This document shows positions 28,460 to 38,293 of a stretch of DNA of 64,000 nucleotides, in pieces (the stretch's first letter is position 1; each line of letters begins with the position of its first letter). The stretch lies in assembly GCF_014643535.1 (NCBI RefSeq), contig NZ_BMJQ01000005.1, forward strand, positions 124,001 to 188,000. Reading direction: 5' to 3'. The translations under genes were made by a program, and so were the position numbers. Origin of the DNA: Aliidongia dinghuensis. Its GTDB lineage: Bacteria > Pseudomonadota > Alphaproteobacteria > ATCC43930 > CGMCC-115725. Under the pieces are notes generated by a model. That model did no database searches. It saw only the letters and a program-made list of their open reading frames with translations, and was not told where the DNA came from.

Positions 28460-29968
28460 CTATTTCCAGATCGGCTTGCCTGAACCCGGCAGGCCGTAGC
28501 TCGCCCATTTCTGCGTCACGCGGTCGATGATCTCGTCGCTCATGCGGATCTTGGTGCCCCATTCGCGATGGGTCTCGGGCGGCCATTTGTTGGTGGCGTC
28601 GAGCCCGATCTTGCCGCCGAGGCCGCTCTCGGGCGAGGCGAAGTCCATGTAGTCGATGGGCGTGCCTTCGATCACGGTGATATCTCTGGCTGGATCCATT
28701 CTCGTGGATACAGCCCACATCACGTCCTTCCAGTCGCGCGCGTCGATGTCGTCGTCCACGACGATGACGAACTTCGTGTACATGAACTGGCGCAGGAACG
28801 ACCAGACGGCCATCATCACGCGCTTGGCGTGGCCCGGATAGGCCTTCTTCATCGAGACGACGGCGATCCGGTACGAGCAGCCCTCGGGCGGCAGCCAGAA
28901 ATCGACGATCTCCGGGAACTGCTGGGTCAGGAGCGGGATGAACACCTCGTTCAGGGCCTCGCCCAGCACCGAGGGCTCGTCGGGCGGCCGGCCGGTGAAG
29001 GTCGAGAGATAGATCGGGTTCTTCCGCATGGTGATGGCCGAGACGCGGAACACCGGGAACGGCTCGACATTGTTGTAATAGCCGGTGTGGTCGCCGTACG
29101 GGCCTTCGTCGCCGAACTCATCCAGCATGACATGGCCTTCGATCACGATCTCGGCCTGCGCCGGCACTTTCAGGGGCACCGAGACGCAATCGACGAGCTC
29201 GACCCGCTTGCCGCGCAAGAGGCCCGCGAACTGATATTCCGACAGCGTGTCCGGCACCGGCGTCACGGCGGCGAGGATCGTGCCCGGGTCGGCGCCGATC
29301 ACGGCGGCGGCCGGCAGCGGCTCGCGCTTCTCGGCACCCCAGCGCCGATAATGCTGCGCGCCGCCGCGGTGCTTCAGCCAGCGCATCAAGGTCGTGTTCT
29401 TGCCCGTCACCTGCATGCGGTAGATGCCGAGGTTGAACGCATCCTCGCGCGCCGCCCCCGGCCCCTTGGTCACGACCAGCGGCCAGGTGATGAGCGGCGC
29501 CGGCTCGCCCGGCCAGCAGCCCTGGATCGGCAGGGCGTTAAGATCGATCTCGTCCCCGCGCAGTACCACCTCCTGGCATGGTGCCGAGCCGACCGACTTC
29601 GGCTTCATGGCGAGTACGGTCTTCAAGAGCGGCAGCAGCTCCAGCGCCTCGCGCCAGCCGCCCGGCGGCTCGGGCTGCTTCAGGAACGCCAGCGTCTCGC
29701 CGACCTCGCGCAGCTGATGGGGCTCGCGCTCCATGCCCCAGGCGACGCGCTCGACCGTGCCGAACAGGTTGACCAGTACCGGCATGGCGGAGCGGGTGCC
29801 GTCCGCCATGGTGACATTCTCGAACAGCACGGCCGGACCCTGCTCGGCCAGGAGCCGCGTCTGGATCTCGGTCATCTCGAGCGCGGTCGAGACCGGGGTC
29901 TTGACGCGCACCAGCCGTCCTTGGGCTTCGAGCCGGTCGATGAAGTCGCGCAGACTGGCATAGGGCAT
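28460..29968 (-). CDS. ubiD: UbiD family prenyl-FMN decarboxylase (3-octaprenyl-4-hydroxybenzoate carboxy-lyase)
   Basis: A 502-residue decarboxylase of ubiquinone synthesis that needs prenylated FMN made by UbiX (not in the window). Family signatures: [15 protein letters not shown] at the N-terminus, [34 protein letters not shown], and [17 protein letters not shown] with active-site acidic residues. ubiA lies about 1.1 kb away on the same strand, beyond two small genes. A divergent start faces the DUF4170 gene across 184 bases. Confidence 0.94.
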   Translation of the reverse strand: MPYASLRDFIDRLEAQGRLVRVKTPVSTALEMTEIQTRLLAEQGPAVLFENVTMADGTRSAMPVLVNLFGTVERVAWGMEREPHQLREVGETLAFLKQPEPPGGWREALELLPLLKTVLAMKPKSVGSAPCQEVVLRGDEIDLNALPIQGCWPGEPAPLITWPLVVTKGPGAAREDAFNLGIYRMQVTGKNTTLMRWLKHRGGAQHYRRWGAEKREPLPAAAVIGADPGTILAAVTPVPDTLSEYQFAGLLRGKRVELVDCVSVPLKVPAQAEIVIEGHVMLDEFGDEGPYGDHTGYYNNVEPFPVFRVSAITMRKNPIYLSTFTGRPPDEPSVLGEALNEVFIPLLTQQFPEIVDFWLPPEGCSYRIAVVSMKKAYPGHAKRVMMAVWSFLRQFMYTKFVIVVDDDIDARDWKDVMWAVSTRMDPARDITVIEGTPIDYMDFASPESGLGGKIGLDATNKWPPETHREWGTKIRMSDEIIDRVTQKWASYGLPGSGKPIWK

Positions 29969-30152
29969 TGAAAACGCCTCGATAGGATATATCCAAAAGA
30001 GCGGCGCCGACTATAGCGCGAAGCAGGAGCATCACCAGGGGAACCAGGGTTTGCAAACAGGGCAGGGCTGAACACTGTCTTCTTGCAGTGCGGCATGGCC
30101 TGACGCATCTTCGCGCCACGCACGCCCCCCAACGTGAATTATGAGGCACCCA

Positions 30153-30392
30153 ATGGCTTTCTGGGTCGTCGGCGGTGAATATACCGGCACGGATTTCACC
30201 ACGATCGCGCCGGGCAAGGCGCTCGAGAAGCACGGTCCGTTCAACGAATACAAGCAGGCGCACGACGTCTGGGCATCGCGCGCCTGGGCGACGGTCGACG
30301 ATTGCCAGTCGCGCTTCCGCATCGTCGAGGGTACGGAGACGGCACCCGGCGACGGCCCGGCGCTCGCTGAGGGCGTGCCGCCGCGGCAGTAA
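30153..30392 (+). CDS. DUF4170 family protein
   Basis: A 79-residue protein starting MAFWVVGGEYTGTDF, with GPFNEYKQAHDVW and ATVDDCQSRFRI, matching the small alphaproteobacterial DUF4170 family of unknown function. The ATG at 30153 is preferred to 30141 because GAGG lies seven bases before it. It faces the ubiD gene across 184 bases and ends at a strong bidirectional hairpin. The family is often near ubiquinone or lipid genes; no activity is known. Confidence 0.8.
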   Translation: MAFWVVGGEYTGTDFTTIAPGKALEKHGPFNEYKQAHDVWASRAWATVDDCQSRFRIVEGTETAPGDGPALAEGVPPRQ

Positions 30393-30407
30393 GCGGTTCC
30401 TCATCAT

Positions 30408-30435
30408 CGCCGTTCCCGCCTGCGCGGGAACGGCG
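30408..30435. terminator. Strong hairpin between convergent genes
   Basis: CGCCGTTCCCGC and its exact complement form a 12-base stem with a four-base loop, lying between the DUF4170 and methyltransferase stop codons. It may serve both strands as a terminator-like barrier, though there is no T-run. It also resembles REP-like dispersed hairpins. Confidence 0.5.
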
Positions 30436-30440
30436 GATCG

Positions 30441-31103
30441 TTACGGCAGCAAGCGCCAGACGATCCCTTCGCGCGTTTCGCGGTCTTCCAGCTCCAGGCT
30501 GGTCGGCACCGTGTAGCGTGCGATCTCGGCCAAGCCTTGGGTCGGCCGGTAGGTCCGGCCCGGGTCGCCCATCAGCACGTCGATGCCGCACCCGGCCAAG
30601 GGGCGGAGCCAGGCGACCAGCCGCTCGGCCAGCGGCTTCTCGTAGCACATGTCGCCGACCAGGATGACGTCGGCGCCCGGGTCACGGCCGATCACGTCGT
30701 CCGCGGCGACCTCGATCTCAACACCGTTCAATTCGGCATTGAGCCGGATCGCTTCGCACGCAACCGGGTCAATCTCGGCCGCGCGGACGAGGCGCGCGCC
30801 GGCTTTCATGGCGGCGATGCCGACCAGGCCCGAGCCCGCACCGAAATCGAGCACGCGGCGGTTCGACCAGCGCTCGCGCGGACTGTCCAGCACGTGGCGC
30901 GCCAAGGCCTGGCCGCCGGCCCAGGCGAAGGCCCAGAACGGCGGCGGCACGTTCGCCTGTTCGAGTGCCTCCTCGGTCGCCTGCCAGATCGGCGTGATCT
31001 CAGTTGCGAGATGGAGCTTCAGCTCCGGCAGCAGTGACGGCGGAGCGATCGCGGTGTGTTCGCGGATGAAGGCGGCGGCTGCCGCGCCCTTGAGCGGCCT
31101 CAA
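30441..31103 (-). CDS. Class I SAM-dependent methyltransferase
   Basis: A 220-residue protein. The SAM motif I reads VLDFGAGSGLVGIAAMKAGA, with AAEIDPVACEAIRLN as motif II and a GDMCYEKPLAERL segment. The combination resembles the nicotinamide/protein-lysine METTL20-like group. The probable start is a TTG at 31103 in an ATTGAGG overlap with the ubiA stop; no better ATG exists upstream, so the exact N-terminus is uncertain. It is translationally coupled to ubiA. The substrate is unknown. Confidence 0.8.
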   Translation of the reverse strand: MRPLKGAAAAAFIREHTAIAPPSLLPELKLHLATEITPIWQATEEALEQANVPPPFWAFAWAGGQALARHVLDSPRERWSNRRVLDFGAGSGLVGIAAMKAGARLVRAAEIDPVACEAIRLNAELNGVEIEVAADDVIGRDPGADVILVGDMCYEKPLAERLVAWLRPLAGCGIDVLMGDPGRTYRPTQGLAEIARYTVPTSLELEDRETREGIVWRLLP

Positions 31104-32026
31104 TGGATCGCCGCCAACAGGCAGCCCAGCAGCACGATCAACCCGGCGTCGCGGTTGGATTTGAACTTGGCCAGGCAATCGGCCTGGTCGTCCATGCGCC
31201 AGGTCGCGATCTGCCAGATGAAATGCCCGGCGAGGGCGGCCAGCGCCGCATAGGCTGGCCAGCCGGCGCCGGCGGTGAGGAAGGCGAGGCCGATGCCGGC
31301 CAAGGTCACGAGCACGAAGCCCGTGATCCAGAGCTTGCTTCGCTCGCCGAAGCGGAGTGCGGTCGACTTGACGCCGATCTGGATATCGTCCGCCTTGTCC
31401 TGGTGCGCATAGATCGTGTCGTAGTGCAGCGTCCAGGCGATGCCGGCCAGGTAGAGCAGGATCGCCGGCCAGTCGACCCGCCCGGTCACCGCCGCCCAGG
31501 CGACGAGCGCCCCCCAATTGAAATTGAGCCCCAGGAACAGCTGCGGCCAGTAGGTGATGCGCTTCATGAACGGATAGGCGGCGACGATCACCAGGATCGA
31601 GACGCCCAGGGCCACCGCGAGCCAGTTCATGCTGAGCAACACGGCGGCGCCGACGCCGAGTTGCAGCACCAGGAAAAGGATCGCCTGCCAGACCGCGACG
31701 CGGCCCGACGGGATCGGCCTGCCGCGGGTGCGCTCGACGGCTCCGTCGTATTTGCGGTCGACGATGTCGTTCAGCGTGCAGCCGGCGCCGCGCATGGCGA
31801 CGGCACCCAGCCAGAACAGGAAGAACAGCCCGATGGGCGGACTGGCGGGGGGGCCGGCGGCCGGCGCCAGCGCCAGGCTCCACCAGCCGGGCAGCAGCAG
31901 CAGCCACCAGCCGATCGGCCGGTCCCAGCGGGCCAGCTGGGCATAGGGGATCGCCCAACCGGGCAGGGCCCGGTCGAGCCAGCCGCCGGTGCGAATATCG
32001 GTGAAGCCACCCGTCGTCGTGCGCAT
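31100..32026 (-). CDS. ubiA: 4-hydroxybenzoate octaprenyltransferase
   Basis: A 308-residue integral membrane prenyltransferase. The first Asp-rich motif is NDIVDRKYD, where a UbiA enzyme binds Mg and prenyl diphosphate, and YAHQDKADD is the second. An N-terminal ARWDRPIGWWLLLLPGWW segment is typical. About eight to nine helices follow. It attaches the polyprenyl tail to 4-hydroxybenzoate in ubiquinone synthesis. A methyltransferase gene follows, overlapping its stop. Confidence 0.95.
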   Translation of the reverse strand: MRTTTGGFTDIRTGGWLDRALPGWAIPYAQLARWDRPIGWWLLLLPGWWSLALAPAAGPPASPPIGLFFLFWLGAVAMRGAGCTLNDIVDRKYDGAVERTRGRPIPSGRVAVWQAILFLVLQLGVGAAVLLSMNWLAVALGVSILVIVAAYPFMKRITYWPQLFLGLNFNWGALVAWAAVTGRVDWPAILLYLAGIAWTLHYDTIYAHQDKADDIQIGVKSTALRFGERSKLWITGFVLVTLAGIGLAFLTAGAGWPAYAALAALAGHFIWQIATWRMDDQADCLAKFKSNRDAGLIVLLGCLLAAIH

Positions 32027-32084
32027 CGGCTAGCTCTAGCCCGGATCGGCGGCGCCGGGAAGGGGCCGGCGCCGCGTCCGGTGA

Positions 32085-32864
32085 TCAGCTGGCGCTTTTC
32101 TTGAGCGCGGCCAGCCGCTCGCTCAGGCTCTGCGGCTGGGTGGGCTTGCCCTCGGCCGCAGCGAGGGCGGCGGCGATGTTCGGGTCGTCCGTCTCGGGCG
32201 AGCTCGGCTTCAGAAGCGCCGCCTTGGCATTCTGCGCCTCGGCCGCCTGCCGGTCCTTCTCGGCCGCGTCATGCATGGCCTTCAGCGCGATATTGACGCT
32301 CGACCCGTTCGACGACAGGCCGGCGGCGCTCTTCGCGATGTCGGCCCGCTCGGCCGCGGCCTCCTTGGCGAGGCGCGCGCGCTCCATCTCGCGCTGGGCG
32401 CGCTCGAGATCGCCGCGCGCGCTCTTCAGCTTCTGGCCGAGCCCCTCGTAGGCCTCCTCGAGCTGGATCAGGAAATCATGGGCGTCGGCCGCATCCTTCT
32501 TGGCCTGCTCGACCTCCGGCGTCATGTGCTCGAGCAGCTCGACAAGCGTGCCGAGGCTCCTTTCCAAGGACGCCTTGCGCGCCGGGTCGGCGGCAGCAGC
32601 CTCGATCTGCGCCTGCAGGCTGTCGGCCGCGGTCATGCGCTGATGCAGGAGCGCGTTCGCCGTGTCGAGCGCCTTCTGCGCGTCGGTGAAGCGGGCGCGC
32701 GCCTTGGCGACGTTGAGGCCGAGCTCGTCGAGCTTGCCTTCCATGGTCTTGAGCTCGGCTTCGGAGGCGCCGGTCGGGTCCCATTTGACATAGAGCTCGA
32801 TGCCGTTCTGCACGGCCTGGTCGGCCTTGACGCCGAGCAGATTCTTGAAGAAGGACAGACCCAT
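32085..32864 (-). CDS. PspA/IM30 family protein (YjfJ-like)
   Basis: A 259-residue, almost entirely helical, Ala/Glu/Lys-rich protein. A short N-terminal amphipathic helix (MGLSFFKNLLGVKADQAVQN) is of the kind that inserts into membranes. Two long coiled-coil stretches follow (about residues 35-185). The Ala/Pro-rich tail ends AALKKSAS. This is the PspA/ESCRT-III layout used to protect stressed inner membranes. It follows a DUF2491 gene by about 33 bases, the same partner as in the E. coli yjfJ-yjfK pair, so it is of the YjfJ type rather than the pspF-pspABC type. Confidence 0.85.
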   Translation of the reverse strand: MGLSFFKNLLGVKADQAVQNGIELYVKWDPTGASEAELKTMEGKLDELGLNVAKARARFTDAQKALDTANALLHQRMTAADSLQAQIEAAAADPARKASLERSLGTLVELLEHMTPEVEQAKKDAADAHDFLIQLEEAYEGLGQKLKSARGDLERAQREMERARLAKEAAAERADIAKSAAGLSSNGSSVNIALKAMHDAAEKDRQAAEAQNAKAALLKPSSPETDDPNIAAALAAAEGKPTQPQSLSERLAALKKSAS

Positions 32865-32897
32865 CGGAAATCTCCGTACTTGGGAATTACCCGCCGA

Positions 32898-33554
32898 TCA
32901 GGCGAGCGTGAGCGCGGCCGGATTGAGATCGATGCCGGCATGGAGATCGACCCATGCCTCCTCGCCGTTCTCCACGACGGCGACCATCAGATATTCGGCT
33001 TGCGGCGCCGGCTCGGCGAGGCCGGTCGTCCGCACGTAGAGCATGGCGCGGGTGTCGAGCGTATGGCTGCCGTCGGCGGCGGTGACTTTCGCCTCGAACG
33101 CGATCGGCTCGATGCGCGAGAGGCCGGGCGACCAGACCCGGTCGTAGAGCTGGCCGTCGAGCGTCTGGAACTGCGGCCAGCCGATCAGGCCCTGGTCCGG
33201 GTTGAGCCAGACGTCCCAGGTATCCTCGTCCGGCGGCGTCTCGCGGTCGACGAGCGAGAAATAGCGGCATTCCTCGACCCGGCCATCGTCCGAGACGGCG
33301 AGCTGCAGGAACTTGCCGCTGTCGCCCAGATGCAGGCGGGTAAGGTTCACGTCGCCGGCCTTGAGCGACACGACGGCACTCACCACCAGCTTCTCGCCGC
33401 CGGTCGGGTCGGCGACCTTGATGGCGCCGGCCGCGAGGATGAACGGTGTCGGATCGGGCTCCAGCACCATGCCGACGCGGAACAGGCTCGCGTGATAGGG
33501 CCGGCCGGCGAGCTTGAATTTGATCAGGTTCGCGAGCGCCTGGAACGAGGACAT
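32898..33554 (-). CDS. DUF2491 (YjfK-like) protein
   Basis: A 218-residue soluble protein of the DUF2491 family, all beta with no signal peptide or membrane segment. Family features include LVVSAVVSLKAGDVNLTRLHL, QLAVSDDGRVEECRYFSLVDRE and the DEDTWDVWLN stretch. Function unknown; DUF2491 genes commonly sit beside PspA-like, DUF350 and potassium-channel-like genes in envelope stress operons. Here it lies between a secreted aromatic protein gene and the PspA-like gene with 28 and 33 base gaps, so the three form one operon. Confidence 0.85.
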   Translation of the reverse strand: MSSFQALANLIKFKLAGRPYHASLFRVGMVLEPDPTPFILAAGAIKVADPTGGEKLVVSAVVSLKAGDVNLTRLHLGDSGKFLQLAVSDDGRVEECRYFSLVDRETPPDEDTWDVWLNPDQGLIGWPQFQTLDGQLYDRVWSPGLSRIEPIAFEAKVTAADGSHTLDTRAMLYVRTTGLAEPAPQAEYLMVAVVENGEEAWVDLHAGIDLNPAALTLA

Positions 33555-33582
33555 CGGCGAGAAGTCTCCTCTTGGGGGACGG

Positions 33583-34485
33583 TCAGACCAGGCGGGACCG
33601 GCGCAGCACCAGGAGCCCGCCCAGGACGACGGCCATGCCGAGCACGAAATAGAGCGTCGGATGGCCGGTCGAGGGGGGCGCCTGCGTGACCGCGTGCTCC
33701 GAGGCCAACGCCAGCTCCGGCTTGGTGTCGGCTGGCATGTAGTTCGGGTCGCGCGGCTGGCCTTCGAGCGCCTTCGTCCGGCCGTCGAGATCGTCGAGCT
33801 TCTGGCGCAGGTCGGCATTGTCGGCGGCGAGCCGGTCGGCCTCGCGCCGCCAGTCGACATAGCCCGGATCCTGCTGGTGGTTGTAGAACCAGGCGGCGTG
33901 GCTCGCGTTGCTGATCGAATCGAGCATGAACCACAGGAACAGCGCGTCCCACATGCCGAACGACGGGTAGGAGCGGTAGGCATAGACCGGCGGGCCCCAG
34001 CCCATGCCGCCGTACCAGGCGCTGCGGCTCGAATACCAGGAATCGTAGCTCGAATAGTGGCCGGAATAGCGGCTGAAGGCCGGCGTCACCGGCGTCGGCG
34101 GCGGGGCGGAGCGGGCATAGGCCGCACGCTCCTGCTGCGCCGTGTAACTCTTGAGCGCGCTGCCCGACGCCTGGCGCGACAGCGCCGCGTCGCTGCCCGA
34201 CTGGACGCGGGGTGCTGTTGTCGAAGGTGCGGCGGTCGAAGGTGACGCGGATTGGCCGGGCAGGCTGTAGCCGCGCGACGAGGTGCCGCTGCTTGGTGCG
34301 GATGGGCTGGGCGCGGATGGGGCTGCGGTAACAGGAGGCGAGGGTGGCGTCATCGGGCGGCTGTAGCCGTTGGATGACCGGCCCGACGAGGACGAACCCG
34401 TGGCCTTGGCGTCCGCGATGGTCGGATTCAGCACCAGAAAGGCCGACATCACCAGGACGGCGGCGGCATGCAGCAAATTGCGCAT
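33583..34485 (-). CDS. Aromatic-rich membrane protein, first gene of the PspA module
   Basis: A 300-residue protein. Residues 1-26 form a signal peptide. Residues 27-105 or so are Ser/Pro/Gly-rich and probably disordered. An unusual segment near residues 130-175 is packed with Tyr, Trp, Ser and Gly (YDSWYSSRSAWYGGMGWG). A membrane-adjacent amphipathic stretch and a short coiled coil (READRLAADNADLRQKLDDL) follow, then a C-terminal membrane helix with an RRSRLV tail. I do not know the family. It shares an operon with DUF2491 and PspA-like genes and probably takes part in the same envelope stress function. Confidence 0.75.
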   Translation of the reverse strand: MRNLLHAAAVLVMSAFLVLNPTIADAKATGSSSSGRSSNGYSRPMTPPSPPVTAAPSAPSPSAPSSGTSSRGYSLPGQSASPSTAAPSTTAPRVQSGSDAALSRQASGSALKSYTAQQERAAYARSAPPPTPVTPAFSRYSGHYSSYDSWYSSRSAWYGGMGWGPPVYAYRSYPSFGMWDALFLWFMLDSISNASHAAWFYNHQQDPGYVDWRREADRLAADNADLRQKLDDLDGRTKALEGQPRDPNYMPADTKPELALASEHAVTQAPPSTGHPTLYFVLGMAVVLGGLLVLRRSRLV

Positions 34486-34626
34486 AGGGAGGGTCTGGTG
34501 CCTCTCGACGGTCTCGCCCTTGGGCGACGTGCGACCCGGAGATATAGCGTACGGGGGTCCGGACGCAAGGGCCGAGCCGCAGCACGGCGCTTTCCCCTCG
34601 GGCGGCACGATGCTATGCCGCTCGCC

Positions 34627-35418
34627 ATGGAAGACGAGGATCTCAATGTCTCGGCCCGCCTCTATGTGACGCCACCGCTCGGCGCCGGGCTCGCGGTGCC
34701 GCTCGACGCGGACCAGGCGCATTACCTGCGTGCGGTGCTGCGGCTCGGCCCCGGCGACGGCCTCAGCCTGTTCAACGGGCGCGACGGCGAATGGCGGGGC
34801 CGGATCGTCGAGCTTGGGAAGAACCGTGGCCTCGTGGCACTCGAGGTCCAGACCCGGGCCCAGACGGCAGAGCGCGACCTGTGGCTCGCCTTCGCGCCGG
34901 TGAAGCGCGCGCGCATCGATTATATCGCCGAGAAGGCGACCGAACTCGGCGTCACCCGCCTCCTGCCGGTCATGACCCGGCGCACCAACATGGCCCGCGT
35001 CAATGTCGAGCGGCTCCAGGCGAACGCGCGCGAGGCGGCGGAGCAGACGGAGCGGCTCACCGTGCCCGCGGTCGAGGCGCTGCAGCCGCTCGATCGTTTC
35101 CTGGATGGCTTCCCGGTCGGCCGGCGCCTCATGGTCTGCGACGAGACCGGCCGGGCGCCGTCGATCGCCCGCGCGCTCGCCGACGGTGCGCCGCGCGCCG
35201 CCCCTTGGGCCCTGCTGATCGGGCCTGAAGGCGGTTTTGCGCCTGAAGAGCTTGACGCGCTTCGCAAACTTCCATTTGTTACCGCCGTCGGCCTGGGGCC
35301 CCGCGTGCTTCGCGCCGACACCGCGGCGCTTGCCGCGCTCGCGGTGTTCCAGGCGCTCGCCGGCGATTGGGATACCGTGCGCGGTGCTCTTCAAACGACG
35401 GACGCCGTCCCCATCTGA
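34627..35418 (+). CDS. rsmE: 16S rRNA (uracil(1498)-N(3))-methyltransferase RsmE
   Basis: A 263-residue SPOUT methyltransferase for m3U1498. The N-terminal PUA-like domain starts RLYVTPP; the trefoil-knot domain carries KATELGVTRLLPVMTRRT and the SAM-binding IGPEGGFAPEELDAL, with GLGPRVLRADTAALAAL as the knot end. The start is 34627 or 34615; both are in frame and neither has a strong ribosome binding site. It is followed by gshA about 50 bases on. Confidence 0.94.
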   Translation: MEDEDLNVSARLYVTPPLGAGLAVPLDADQAHYLRAVLRLGPGDGLSLFNGRDGEWRGRIVELGKNRGLVALEVQTRAQTAERDLWLAFAPVKRARIDYIAEKATELGVTRLLPVMTRRTNMARVNVERLQANAREAAEQTERLTVPAVEALQPLDRFLDGFPVGRRLMVCDETGRAPSIARALADGAPRAAPWALLIGPEGGFAPEELDALRKLPFVTAVGLGPRVLRADTAALAALAVFQALAGDWDTVRGALQTTDAVPI

Positions 35419-35469
35419 ACGATGCCCGCCCGACCTCCGGGTCGCATCTTCGCCAGAGGCCCATACCGC

Positions 35470-36834
35470 ATGTCTGCACCTCCGAACGAGCGCGGCGCCG
35501 ATATCACCGGCAAGAGCCAGCTGGTGGAATATCTCGCCCAGGGCTGCAAGCCCGAGGCCGCCTGGCGCATCGGCACCGAGCACGAGAAATTCGTCTTCCG
35601 CCTGGCCGACCACCGCCCGGTCGGCTACGACGGCCCGCAGGGCATCCGCGCGCTCCTGGAAGGCATGCAACGCTTCGGCTGGGAGCCGGTCTACGAGAAC
35701 GACAGGCCGGTGGCGCTGCTGCAGGGCCAATGTTCGATCACGCTCGAGCCGGGCGGCCAGTTCGAACTGTCCGGCGCTCCGCTCGAGACGATTCATGAAA
35801 CTTGCGCCGAGGTGAATGGCCATTTGCGCCAGGTCCGCGAGGTCGCGGGCGAGCTCGGCATCGGCATGATCGGTCTCGGCTTCGAGCCGAAATGGTCGCG
35901 GGCCGAGATGCAGCTGATGCCCAAGGCGCGCAGCGACATCATGCGCCGCTACATGCCCAAGGTGGGCTCGCTCGGCCTCGACATGATGCACCGGACCTGT
36001 ACGGTCCAGGTCAATCTCGATTTCTCGTCCGAGGCGGACATGGTGCGGAAGTTCCGCACCAGCCTGGCGCTGCAGCCGGTCGCGACCGCCCTCTTCGCGA
36101 ACTCGCCGTTCAGCGAGGGCAAGCCGAACGGCTTCCTCTCGTATCGCAGCAACGTCTGGACCGACACGGACAACGACCGCTCCGGCATGCTGCCCTTCGT
36201 GTTCGAGGACGGCTTCGGCTTCGAGCGCTATGTCGACTATCTGCTCGACGTGCCGATGTACTTCGTCTACCGCGACGGCAAGTATATCGACGCTGCCGGC
36301 CAGTCGTTCCGCGACTTCATGGCCGGCCGCCTGCCGGCGCTGCCGGGCGAGTTGCCGCACATGGGCGACTGGTCCGACCATCTGACGACGGCGTTCCCTG
36401 AGGTGCGCCTCAAGAAATTCCTGGAGATGCGCGGTGCCGACGGCGGCCCGTGGCGGCGGCTCTGCGCGCTGCCGGCGCTCTGGGTCGGGCTGCTCTACGA
36501 TGCCCGCGCTCTCGATGCCGCCTCGGAGCTGGTCAAGGACTGGACGGTCGAAGAGATTACGGCGCTGCGCGCCCAGGTGCCGCGCCAGGGCCTGGCCGTG
36601 CCGTTCCGGGGCCGCACGCTGCGCGAGGTAGCGCTGGACGTGCTGGCGATCTCGCGCGACGGGCTCCATCACCGCGCCCGGCGCAACAATGTCGGCGACG
36701 ACGAGGGCTTCTTCCTCGACACGCTGTTCCAGATCGCGGGATCGGGCCGCACGCCGGCCGAGGAACTGCTCAAGGACTACGAGACGAAATGGCACGGATC
36801 GGTTGATCCGGTGTTCACCGATTACGCGTATTGA
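35470..36834 (+). CDS. gshA: Glutamate-cysteine ligase, GCS2 (plant/alphaproteobacterial) type
   Basis: A 454-residue glutathione-synthesis enzyme of the type found in alphaproteobacteria and plants. Features: [12 protein letters not shown] with the metal-binding Glu residues, [38 protein letters not shown] and a [14 protein letters not shown] segment. I chose ATG 35470, which has an AGAGG site about ten bases upstream; a longer start at 35422 exists. gshB is not in the window. It probably shares a transcript with rsmE. Confidence 0.94.
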   Translation: MSAPPNERGADITGKSQLVEYLAQGCKPEAAWRIGTEHEKFVFRLADHRPVGYDGPQGIRALLEGMQRFGWEPVYENDRPVALLQGQCSITLEPGGQFELSGAPLETIHETCAEVNGHLRQVREVAGELGIGMIGLGFEPKWSRAEMQLMPKARSDIMRRYMPKVGSLGLDMMHRTCTVQVNLDFSSEADMVRKFRTSLALQPVATALFANSPFSEGKPNGFLSYRSNVWTDTDNDRSGMLPFVFEDGFGFERYVDYLLDVPMYFVYRDGKYIDAAGQSFRDFMAGRLPALPGELPHMGDWSDHLTTAFPEVRLKKFLEMRGADGGPWRRLCALPALWVGLLYDARALDAASELVKDWTVEEITALRAQVPRQGLAVPFRGRTLREVALDVLAISRDGLHHRARRNNVGDDEGFFLDTLFQIAGSGRTPAEELLKDYETKWHGSVDPVFTDYAY

Positions 36835-36882
36835 TCTGCCGGGGCGCTCCTCGCTGAGGCTCCTCTTTTGGGGAGGATGCGG

Positions 36883-38283
36883 ATGGGCGCCTTGCGGATC
36901 TTGGTGCTGAGGGGGGTGCTGAGTGGAGTGCTGGGCGGGCTCGCGGTCAGTGGTCTGGCGGCCGCCGCGATCTCGACCGCGGGTCTGGCCGACTCGCCGC
37001 CTCTGACCGGTGCGGCCGCCTACGGCGACTGGCGCGCCGATGCGCCCGGCGTCGGGCGGCTTATCCGGCCGGAGGAATTGCCGCCGCCTTATGCCAGCCG
37101 GTCGGCCAGCAATTCGCCCGGCCTCGTCGATCGTCCGGCCGGTGCCACGCTTCACGTGCCGCCGGGCTTCGCCGTCCGGGAATTCGCGCATGGGCTCTCC
37201 GCCCCGCGCCAGATCCGGGTGGCGCCCAACGGCGACATCTTCGTGGCCGAAAGCGGCGCCGACCGCATCCGCGTGCTGCGCGACGCCGCCGATGGAGCCA
37301 CTGGCCCGTCGGTCAACCAGGTCTTCGCCGACGGGCTGAATGCGCCGTTCGGCATCGCGTTCTATCCGCCCGGGCCGGCGCCGCAGTATCTCTATGTCGC
37401 GAACAATAGTTCCGTCGTCCGCTTCCCCTATCGGCCGGGCGAGTTGAAGCCGCTCGGCCGGGCCGAGATCGTGGTTCAGCACCTGCCGGCGGGCGGGCAT
37501 TGGACGCGCGACGTGCAATTCTCGGCCGACGGCAGCCGGATGCTGGTCTCGGTCGGTTCCGGCTCGAACGATGCCCAGGGGCTGTCGCGGCTCGACGCCG
37601 CCCAGCGTGCGGCTTGGGAGGCTACCCACGGCCTGGGCGCCGCCTGGGACGGCGAGGAGAACCGGGCGGCGGTGCTCGCTTTCGCGCCGACCGGCGGCGC
37701 GCCGCACCCCTACGCCACGGGGCTGCGCAATTGCGTGAGCCTGGCGCTCGAACCCCGGAGCGGCATGCCCTGGTGCGTCACCAATGAGCGCGACGGGCTC
37801 GGCGACGATCTGCCGCCCGATTATGTCACTGCCGTGCGCGAGGGCGGCTTCTACGGCTGGCCCTGGTATTACATCGGCGACCACGAGGACCCGCGGCACA
37901 AGGGCGAGCGGCCGGACCTGGCGTCCCACGTGACCGTGCCGGACGTGCTGCTGCAGCCGCACTCCGCACCGCTCGGCATTGCGTTCTATGATCCGCCCGA
38001 GGGCGCTCCGGCGGCCTTTCCCGCCGAATATCGCGGCGACGCCTTCGTCGCGTTGCATGGCTCATGGAATCGGGCGAAGCGCACCGGCTACAAGCTCGTG
38101 CGCCTGCCGTTCAAGGACGGCAGGCCCGACGGCAGCTATCGCGACTTTCTGACCGGCTTCGTCGCTGACGACGATGACGTGTGGGGCCGCCCGGTCGCCG
38201 TCGCGGTCGCCCACGACGGGGCGCTGCTCCTGACCGAGGACGGCAACGGCACGATCTGGCGCGTGGCGCCGGCGGGGCGATGA
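36883..38283 (+). CDS. PQQ-dependent sugar dehydrogenase-like / sorbosone dehydrogenase family protein
   Basis: A 466-residue secreted beta-propeller protein. A hydrophobic signal peptide covers about residues 1-36; the ATG at 36883 has GGGGAGG six bases upstream. The mature part shows HGLSAPRQIRVAPNGDIFVAES, GFYGWPWYYIGDHEDPRH and HGSWNRAKRTGYKLV, typical of the L-sorbosone/aldose sugar dehydrogenase family. Such proteins bind PQQ in the periplasm and oxidise aldoses; PQQ synthesis genes are not in the window. It may pass electrons to the respiratory chain. Confidence 0.88.
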   Translation: MGALRILVLRGVLSGVLGGLAVSGLAAAAISTAGLADSPPLTGAAAYGDWRADAPGVGRLIRPEELPPPYASRSASNSPGLVDRPAGATLHVPPGFAVREFAHGLSAPRQIRVAPNGDIFVAESGADRIRVLRDAADGATGPSVNQVFADGLNAPFGIAFYPPGPAPQYLYVANNSSVVRFPYRPGELKPLGRAEIVVQHLPAGGHWTRDVQFSADGSRMLVSVGSGSNDAQGLSRLDAAQRAAWEATHGLGAAWDGEENRAAVLAFAPTGGAPHPYATGLRNCVSLALEPRSGMPWCVTNERDGLGDDLPPDYVTAVREGGFYGWPWYYIGDHEDPRHKGERPDLASHVTVPDVLLQPHSAPLGIAFYDPPEGAPAAFPAEYRGDAFVALHGSWNRAKRTGYKLVRLPFKDGRPDGSYRDFLTGFVADDDDVWGRPVAVAVAHDGALLLTEDGNGTIWRVAPAGR

Positions 38284-38293
38284 AGGTCAGGTG

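Noticed and set aside
33583..38058. A 1491-codon open frame on the minus strand covering rsmE, gshA and the sugar dehydrogenase
   Set aside because: Only its last 300 codons are real (the aromatic membrane protein). The rest is an antisense shadow of well-conserved plus-strand genes, expected at this GC content.
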